13,362 nt of DNA from Proteobacteria bacterium UBA1847 (lineage in GTDB: Bacteria > Pseudomonadota > Gammaproteobacteria > Steroidobacterales > Woeseiaceae). This document shows positions 1-5,210 of the stretch, piece by piece. The DNA lies in contig DDIP01000096.1 in assembly GCA_002338605.1 (NCBI GenBank), positions 1 to 13,362 of the forward strand. Reading direction: 5' to 3'. Below the pieces are notes generated by a model, which saw nothing but the letters and a program-made list of their open reading frames with translations, was not told the DNA's origin and ran no database searches. Positions within the stretch are counted from its first letter, which is position 1. Each line of letters opens with the position of its first letter. The position numbers and the translations under genes were made by a program.

Positions 1-364
1 GGCTTTGTGCTGGATCTTACGGAGTTGGGGCATCTTAGATATGGCTGGCGCGGCCATGGGCTGCTCCAGCGCTGCGCCGGGCACCAACGACCTCGCGTGG
101 GCTGTTGCCGACATGGCTCTTGCCCGCGCCGAAGGTAGTCCAAAGCGCTTTTACAGTGTTTCTGCTCAGATACGAAGTGAACAAAAGGACTACTACACAA
201 ATCTTGAATGGGCTCATAAGGGAGAGGTCGAGGTACGAGTTATTCGGTGGCGATTGAATAGAGTAGCCACAGCTACCTTTTTCGCGAACGAAGTGGAAGC
301 GCTCGGTAACCACGTTCTGCTCATACGTCGAATGGAGTACTGCATTCGACGGGGAGCTGGGTAA
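1..364 (+). pseudogene. Remnant of a Fic-family (DUF4172-type) gene, catalytic loop lost
   Basis: The open stretch ends at a stop at 362-364, and its translation carries the recognisable C-terminal half of a Fic protein. From about base 80 it reads GTNDLAWAVADMALA, where Fic proteins of this type have GNGRIARAIADMALA. It then continues with RFYSVSAQIRSEQKDYYTNL, close to the family's RFYSMSAQIRxERKDYYDIL block. The similarity fades after about base 310. The essential Fic motif HPFx[D/E]GNGR is not preserved: at the expected place the residues are SSAAPGTND, so the catalytic His and the phosphate-binding GNGR are gone. The sequence upstream of base 80 does not resemble Fic. No convincing start or ribosome site is present, and the gene may extend off the left edge. 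I infer a decayed gene, not an active AMP transferase. The family match is from memory of the conserved blocks, not from a search. Confidence 0.6.
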
Positions 365-443
365 CAACCGACGATTCCTATACCGGTCAAAAAATTATCA
401 GAGCTTTCATCGGCCTTCCTATCGTGAGTCTAGTTGAGCGCTA

Positions 444-1580
444 CTAGTTCGCTGCAAAGAGTTTGATGTAGTCAGAGTAATGGAATACCCGGTTGCGTGC
501 GTTGCCCGTACTCTCCGAAAGAATGCCAACATCAACCATGCGCTCGATAAGCCGGTTGGCTGAAGTGAAGCTCACATCGAGCATTTCTGCTATCGGATTG
601 ACCGACACCAGCGGAAACCGGAATAGGAGCTCGTGAACCTTCAGTGCGTTGCCGGCGACTCGCCCCAACTCATTGATGATCTTATCGCGATCGGTTTCAC
701 GAAGATTGACGATGGCGCGTGCCGTATCCGTAGCCTCTCGGGACACATCGGCGACTCCCTTGAGAAAATACTTTAGCCAGGCTTCCCAGCCGCCATCGTT
801 TCGAATGTTCTGCAGATGCTCGTAGTACTCAGTTCGATGCGCCTTAAAGTAATGCGAAAGATACAGGACAGGGAACTGCAGTATCTCTTGCTCGCAAAGC
901 ATGAACGTAATGAGCAAACGCCCGACACGGCCGTTGCCATCGAGGAAAGGATGAATAGTCTCAAACTGCGGGTGTGTTAAACCGATTCTTATCAGCGCCG
1001 GCATCGAGTCCCTGGCGTGCATGAAGTGTTCCAAATCACTCAATGCCTGCGGCACCTCATGTGGCGGTGGCGGGATAAAGGTTGCGTCATTCAGGGTTGC
1101 ACCCGCGGGACCAATCCAGTTCTGAGATTTTCGCAGTTCTCCCGGCTGAAGATTGGCACCGCGAACACCCCGTAGCAGGCGCTCGTGTATTTCCCGAATG
1201 AGTCGGACTGAGATGGGCAGCTCGTCCAGGCGCTCCAGACCATAGTTGAGGGCTGCTACGTAGTTCGAGACCTCGCGGACATCCGCCGGTCGATCCGGGT
1301 CGTAGATTCTGGCCTCGGCCCGGAGTAGATCGTTGAGCGAGCTCTGGGTGCCCTCGATCTGGCTGGACAGCACCGCCTCTTTGCGGACGTACATCAGTAC
1401 GAACAAGTCCGAATCCGGCAAGGTCTGGATTGATCCATCCAGTCGGCCAAGCGCTCGATCCGCTGTCGACAACAGTGTCTGCAGCTCGTCGTCCATGGCT
1501 ATTGGCGGGTCCGGCGGCAGTGGTGACGGGATGAAGGCCTGGTAGCTGGATGGCTGTTTTTGGAGGGTGCCGGATCTCAT
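444..1580 (-). CDS. Fic family AMP-transferase-like protein with C-terminal winged helix
   Basis: The protein has 378 residues, a normal length for Fic proteins with a DNA-binding tail. The catalytic motif HPFLDGNGRVGR starts at His210 and is intact, so transfer of AMP from ATP to a target hydroxyl is expected. An N-terminal inhibitory motif of the [S/T]xxxE[G/N] type is present as S72-SQI-E76-G77, placing it among self-inhibited (class II) Fic proteins. Residues about 310-370 (VHELLFRFPLVSVNPIAEML and following) look like a winged helix-turn-helix, seen in Fic subfamilies thought to bind their own promoters. The ATG at 1578-1580 has only a weak purine run (GGAAAC) upstream. The gene stands alone, converging on the Fic remnant at 1-364, and an inverted repeat at 1602-1628 lies just upstream. 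The target protein cannot be told from sequence. Confidence 0.93.
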   Translation of the reverse strand: MRSGTLQKQPSSYQAFIPSPLPPDPPIAMDDELQTLLSTADRALGRLDGSIQTLPDSDLFVLMYVRKEAVLSSQIEGTQSSLNDLLRAEARIYDPDRPADVREVSNYVAALNYGLERLDELPISVRLIREIHERLLRGVRGANLQPGELRKSQNWIGPAGATLNDATFIPPPPHEVPQALSDLEHFMHARDSMPALIRIGLTHPQFETIHPFLDGNGRVGRLLITFMLCEQEILQFPVLYLSHYFKAHRTEYYEHLQNIRNDGGWEAWLKYFLKGVADVSREATDTARAIVNLRETDRDKIINELGRVAGNALKVHELLFRFPLVSVNPIAEMLDVSFTSANRLIERMVDVGILSESTGNARNRVFHYSDYIKLFAAN

Positions 1581-1601
1581 GTGGTTGTTTCCGCGGTAAC
1601 A

Positions 1602-1628
1602 CTATATTTGCAGTAGCCGCAACTATAG
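1602..1628. promoter_or_regulatory. Inverted repeat upstream of the Fic gene, candidate operator
   Basis: CTATATTTGC (1602-1611) and GCAACTATAG (1619-1628) are inverted copies matching at 9 of 10 positions, separated by 7 bases. The site begins 22 bases upstream of the Fic start codon. The AT-rich half nearest the gene reads AAATATAGT on the coding strand and could overlap a -10 box. Because the Fic protein ends in a winged helix, self-repression through this site is a reasonable inference, but it is not shown. Confidence 0.45.
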
Positions 1629-1639
1629 CATGATTTCGC

Positions 1640-1993
1640 ACCTATATTAAAGCTTAGTGCAGATAAGGGGAGGTCAGATCCACAAATGTGCGGCTGTCGC
1701 AAATAGTCCGGTTTCGACGATTCGGTGGCGAGTACAACTACGCGGCCACTGCAAATCTGGCAATATCGCGGTGTGGTAAAACAACGGATGAGGCGCCGCC
1801 GGAGCTGCCGCCGCAGGCGGATAGGCTTAGTAAAGCCGTTAGGAATACTGCTCTGGGGGCGTCGGCGTGCACAAACAGATCGTACGTCACTTGTGACGCG
1901 GCGTACTATCGTCAGAGTTACATTTTAATAACGTCGCAGTTTGCCGTATGGTTTCTGTCGTCGATGCGTTTCGGATGAGAACGAGGTATTCCG
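1640..1993. other. Non-coding stretch between the Fic gene and the ankyrin-repeat gene
   Basis: No open frame here has protein-like composition: the longest (about 96 codons from 1688, and 67 from 1725) are rich in Arg/Cys/Ser with no recognisable family and no ribosome site. The stretch contains a GC hairpin with CCGCC at 1808-1812 and GGCGG at 1816-1820 (3-base loop, no T run), and the palindrome at 1885-1898. I see no tRNA, riboswitch or mobile-element end. It presumably carries the promoters of the two flanking genes. Confidence 0.5.
1885..1898. promoter_or_regulatory. Perfect inverted repeat CGTCAC-TT-GTGACG, candidate operator
   Basis: Two perfect 6-base arms flank a 2-base spacer, about 95 bases upstream of the ankyrin-repeat gene. 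A TACTAT box at 1904-1909 could be a -10 element, but no matching -35 is visible. The symmetry suits a dimeric regulator. The arms contain GTGA/TCAC, as CRP-family half-sites do, but the orientation and spacing do not match the CRP consensus, so no regulator is named. Confidence 0.35.
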
Positions 1994-2494
1994 ATGAACA
2001 TTAGATCGCAAATACCAGTGCTTGCATTGTTCACCGCATGGTTCGCTGTCGCCCAGGCCGAAGATCTGGGTCCGCTGGGACTCTCAATCATGCTTGGCGA
2101 CTCCAACCGGCTTGAATCTTCGCTGGCAAAAGCCTCCCAGGAGCAGAAAGAACAGGCCGTAATTGCTGCGATACGCAATTATGTTGACCCGATGTACAGT
2201 ATTGGTGGTAGCAAAAACGGCTACGTTGATATCATCCGCCTCCTGCTTGAGGACGGTGCAGACCCGAATGCCTGGCGGCTTCAGGGCTACGAGGCACCAA
2301 AGAAAACAACCGTTGACGGGGCACCCGGTATCAGCATGGTTTCCCGTTCTAGCCGAGCCCTGCTCCCCGAAATTGTTAAGGCCGATGCAGAGGGCACCAC
2401 TGCACTGCGGCTGGCACTCGATTTTGCGAACGACGACAAAGACCATCCGCTGGTGAAGCTCCTACTGGAACACGGCGCGACCGACGAACCGTGA
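1994..2494 (+). CDS. Small exported ankyrin-repeat protein
   Basis: The 166-residue product starts with a signal peptide (MNIRSQIP, hydrophobic core, likely cut after AQA at residue 22), so it should be exported to the periplasm. Two stretches have the ankyrin helix-turn-hairpin pattern: DIIRLLLEDGADPNA at about 79-93 and HPLVKLLLEHGATDEP at the C-terminus, preceded by TTALRLALDFA. Ankyrin repeats mediate protein contacts, and no catalytic motif is visible. A GAGG at 1983-1986 sits 7 bases before the ATG and supports this start. The gene is monocistronic and converges with the regulator at 2651-4930. Small periplasmic ankyrin proteins can accompany catalase or toxin genes, but no such partner is nearby, so the role is unknown. 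Confidence 0.82.
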   Translation: MNIRSQIPVLALFTAWFAVAQAEDLGPLGLSIMLGDSNRLESSLAKASQEQKEQAVIAAIRNYVDPMYSIGGSKNGYVDIIRLLLEDGADPNAWRLQGYEAPKKTTVDGAPGISMVSRSSRALLPEIVKADAEGTTALRLALDFANDDKDHPLVKLLLEHGATDEP

Positions 2495-2650
2495 GTCCCT
2501 GCACGGTCTGGGTTGAAATGAATGAATTTCCCGTTCGTACTCGAAGATGTCGGTCTTTCCATTGTCCGTTGGCTAGATCCGATTCATAGACCTGGTATGT
2601 CGAATCGTCATCTCATTTTCTCTGCACTCTGATTCACACGAATCCCCCGC

Positions 2651-4930
2651 TTATCGCGCAGCTGGCTCATCGATCGCGGCAGCCATTTCTGCTTCCGACT
2701 GGATGATTGCAGCCACTTTTTCACGAATCAATTGAAAACGTGGCAGCTCTCGCAAGCCTTCGAGGTTTCTCTCAATATCGAGATAGTACCAAAGCTTAAT
2801 GCGAAAACCTTCGTCTACGGCTTGCTCGAGTTTTATAATTGCTTCGTCATGTTCTCCACGAATTGCCAGCGCACCGACATCGGTTAGCCAATAGCCGAGC
2901 TGCCCGAAACGCGACAAACCCTCCATGACGTTCAACGCCCCAGCCGAGAGGTGCATCGCTTTGTCCTGCTTGCCAGATTTTGAATAGACAAGCGCCAGAT
3001 CGACGGCGGCAACGTAGTTTTCATTGTTCACGTCCGGCTTTTCAGGCTCCGTCAGCTCTGGATACTGAATGGAATATCGCGACAATGCTGATTCGATATT
3101 CCCATCATCAAGATCACGATCTCTAAGTAAGCGTAGTGCGTCCCATTGTCGCGGCCGCCTTTTGAGTATCACTTGTGCATCTTCGAGCGCCGCCGCTTGA
3201 TTGCCAAGTCGCAAGTTGAACGTCATACGGACCAAACGAACCCAGAAAAGATCCGGTTGCAGCGCCATGCCAAGATCAACGTGATGCCTTGCGCGCTCAA
3301 GATCGCCAATTTCGAGGTAGGCAAACGCGGGCGTCACTTGCATAGAAGGACTTTCTGGGTCTAGTTCGGCCGCTTTCCGATACCAAACCAACGACTCGGC
3401 GACGTCTCCATACACAAGGTATTTCAATGCGCCCATGTGGAGCCTGACTAGCGCATTATGGGGCAGCACCCTGACCGCGATGAGGAAATTCTGCACCGCA
3501 TCGTCATAGCGTGCGACCGCCTCATAGTAGCGTCCCAGTTCAAGCTGAATAACTCCGGACAGTGGGTCAAGCAGCGATGCGTGCTGTGCCAATTCGATTG
3601 CCTCATCTTTGCGGTCCTGGCGCCAGCGCAGATTCGCCAGAACACGATGGGCATGTGCGTAACTTGGCTGCAGCTCCAGAGCCAATTCGATCGCTTCTTC
3701 GGCCGCCGTTGCGTCGCCCAGCAGTATTTGAAGCGTCGCGTTAGCGACATAGGCTTCGGCAAGTTCGGGATCCAGTTCTATCGCACGCAGAATATGCGGC
3801 TCAGCAGCCTTGATTGCGTCTGTCGCCTGCATGCCACCATAGAAATAGATCGCAAGACGCAAGTAGGCGTCGGCCAGTGCGGCGTGGGCCTGAGCGTAGT
3901 CCGGGTCAATTTCAATCGCCAGATTGAAGTGCTCGGCTGCTGATCTCAGCGCCGTTACCGACTCTGTACGAACCAGCCGACGACCGATAACGTACTCGCT
4001 GTAGGCTCTGAAGTCTGTCGTTGGTGCAGCTTGCGAAACCGGTTGTTTCGCATCGAGCGCATCGGCTAGCTCGCGAACAACATGCTGCACAAGCTCACTC
4101 TGAACTGCGAACAGATCGTCGACGGGTAACTCACGGTCGTAGGTTTCCGCCCAAAGATGAGAGTCACCTGCCGGATCGATTAGCTGTAAATTAATACGCA
4201 GCTGTCGGCCATTGCGTTGCACGCCGCCCTCGAGTACCAGCGTCGCGTTCAGGCTATCCGCAATCTCGGCCATGTCATCATCGGTATCCCGAAATCTTTC
4301 CACTGACGTTCGGGAAATTACGTCCCACTCCTGAATACGGGCGAGCTGCGTTAGCAAATCATCATGCAGACCATCAGCAATGTACGCGTCCTCGGCGTTC
4401 GGACTGCGAATCACAAGCGGTAGAACGGCCAACGTCTGACGTGCTGACTGATGCGCCACATCGATCTGTCCGCCCGCAGGCTCGTCAAACTCCCGAGTTC
4501 CGAGAAATACCGTAGCGACCAACATTGCTGCCAGCATCGCAATGACCAGCGGCACCAGCCTGTGTCGATTTCGACCTGAAACTGGTACAGCGATGTTGCT
4601 GATCGGCTCTACGGGTTGCAGCAGACGGTAACCTCGCTTGGGTACCGTGCCAATGTAGTGCGATTCTCGCGCGGAGTCGCCGAGCACCTTTCGAAGCTCT
4701 GCAATACATTTTGAAAGGGGATCGTCGGAAACTATACGACCGCCCCAAACTGCCTCGATTATCGCCTCTCGTTCCGCAACCTCCCCTGGTCTTTCCGCAA
4801 GGAAAACCAGTACGTCCATCACCTTGGGTTCAATATGAAAAGTCTCGGAATTTCGCCGCAGCTCACCAAGCAACGGCAAGACCTGCCATTGGTTGATCGT
4901 GAAGCCTGATTGGCGATTCCAGTCCTGCAA
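2651..4930 (-). CDS. CadC-like membrane-tethered transcription regulator with TPR repeats
   Basis: From a TTG start at 4928-4930 the product has 759 residues; an open extension back to an ATG at 5089 would give 812. I prefer the TTG because AAGGAG (4940-4945 on +) lies 9 bases upstream, and the OmpR/CadC-type winged helix (Trans_reg_C) then begins at about residue 9 (FTINQWQVLP), typical for the family. The domain runs to about 105 and ends in the hallmark YIGTVPKRGYRLL. One membrane helix follows (about 125-143, PLVIAMLAAMLVATVFLG). Next is a TolB/FlgO-like domain (about 166-291, AVLPLVIRSPNAEDAYIADG through DSHLWAETYDREL), then TPR repeats to the C-terminus. This layout puts DNA binding in the cytoplasm and protein sensing in the periplasm. 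It diverges from the lipoprotein gene at 5211, the probable target. The signal is unknown. Confidence 0.9.
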   Translation of the reverse strand: MQDWNRQSGFTINQWQVLPLLGELRRNSETFHIEPKVMDVLVFLAERPGEVAEREAIIEAVWGGRIVSDDPLSKCIAELRKVLGDSARESHYIGTVPKRGYRLLQPVEPISNIAVPVSGRNRHRLVPLVIAMLAAMLVATVFLGTREFDEPAGGQIDVAHQSARQTLAVLPLVIRSPNAEDAYIADGLHDDLLTQLARIQEWDVISRTSVERFRDTDDDMAEIADSLNATLVLEGGVQRNGRQLRINLQLIDPAGDSHLWAETYDRELPVDDLFAVQSELVQHVVRELADALDAKQPVSQAAPTTDFRAYSEYVIGRRLVRTESVTALRSAAEHFNLAIEIDPDYAQAHAALADAYLRLAIYFYGGMQATDAIKAAEPHILRAIELDPELAEAYVANATLQILLGDATAAEEAIELALELQPSYAHAHRVLANLRWRQDRKDEAIELAQHASLLDPLSGVIQLELGRYYEAVARYDDAVQNFLIAVRVLPHNALVRLHMGALKYLVYGDVAESLVWYRKAAELDPESPSMQVTPAFAYLEIGDLERARHHVDLGMALQPDLFWVRLVRMTFNLRLGNQAAALEDAQVILKRRPRQWDALRLLRDRDLDDGNIESALSRYSIQYPELTEPEKPDVNNENYVAAVDLALVYSKSGKQDKAMHLSAGALNVMEGLSRFGQLGYWLTDVGALAIRGEHDEAIIKLEQAVDEGFRIKLWYYLDIERNLEGLRELPRFQLIREKVAAIIQSEAEMAAAIDEPAAR

Positions 4931-4939
4931 GGCTATGAG

Positions 4940-4945
4940 CTCCTT
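4940..4945 (-). promoter_or_regulatory. Strong ribosome binding site fixing a TTG start for the regulator
   Basis: On the minus strand the sequence is AAAAAAGGAG, then 9 bases, then TTG. This is the best Shine-Dalgarno match near the gene. The upstream in-frame ATG at 5089 has no comparable site, and the 53 residues it would add show no family resemblance. Confidence 0.75.
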
Positions 4946-5011
4946 TTTTCTCAGCTTAGCAGCTGCAGATGAACGTATGCATGGATCGGATTCCCGACCT
5001 GCTAAGCCGTT

Positions 5012-5041
5012 GAAATATCGTGGCCAGTTCGACCGGTCAAA
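5012..5041 (-). promoter_or_regulatory. Candidate promoter with overlapping palindrome for the regulator gene
   Basis: Reading the minus strand, TTGACC (5035-5040) and TATTTC (5012-5017) are 17 bases apart, a fair -35 with a weak -10. A near-perfect 14-base palindrome, TTCGACCGGTCAAA (5028-5041, core GACCGGTC), covers the -35 box, where a dimeric regulator would block or recruit polymerase. Transcription from here would leave about 75 bases of leader before the TTG start, consistent with the shorter protein. The site also lies upstream of the divergent lipoprotein gene. Confidence 0.4.
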
Positions 5042-5172
5042 ACGTGCGATTTCGCTCAATCTTCCGCTATGCGACTGATAATCCTGCAATCAGAAGATTT
5101 CCCGAAGCCATTCCGAAGGCTTTCGACAGTTCTTTTCTCGCCGTAGTCGAGACACTGATTCCTGACACCAAC

Positions 5173-5189
5173 GGGCGATTCGCCCTTTT
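5173..5189 (+). promoter_or_regulatory. Short GC hairpin with T run just before the lipoprotein ribosome site
   Basis: GGGCG (5173-5177), loop ATT, CGCCC (5181-5185), then TTTT. The 5-bp stem and short T run are minimal for an intrinsic terminator, but it stands only 9 bases before the AGGAG ribosome site of the gene at 5211. It could act as an attenuator or a leader-stabilising stem if transcription starts upstream, or it may be a chance structure. Confidence 0.35.
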
Positions 5190-5210
5190 CGAACAAACAG
5201 GAGAATCGGG

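Noticed and set aside
1782..1843. attC-like recombination site (CAACGG ... CCGTTAGG around a GC hairpin)
   Set aside because: Only the outer five bases pair; the inner arms are not complementary and the 5' core does not fit RYYYAAC, and there is no integrase or cassette array nearby.
1688..1978. Open frames of 96 and 67 codons upstream of the ankyrin gene
   Set aside because: Arg/Cys/Ser-rich translations with no family resemblance, no ribosome site and mutual overlap; they look like chance frames in GC-rich spacer.
2510..2545. Inverted repeat GAAAT...ATTTC between the convergent ankyrin and regulator genes as a bidirectional terminator
   Set aside because: The stem is only five AT-rich pairs with no adjacent T run, too weak to call.
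382..5042. Shared 11-mer ACCGGTCAAAA at 382-392 and 5032-5042
   Set aside because: Repeats of this length are expected by chance many times in a 13-kb window, and the two sites have no common gene context.
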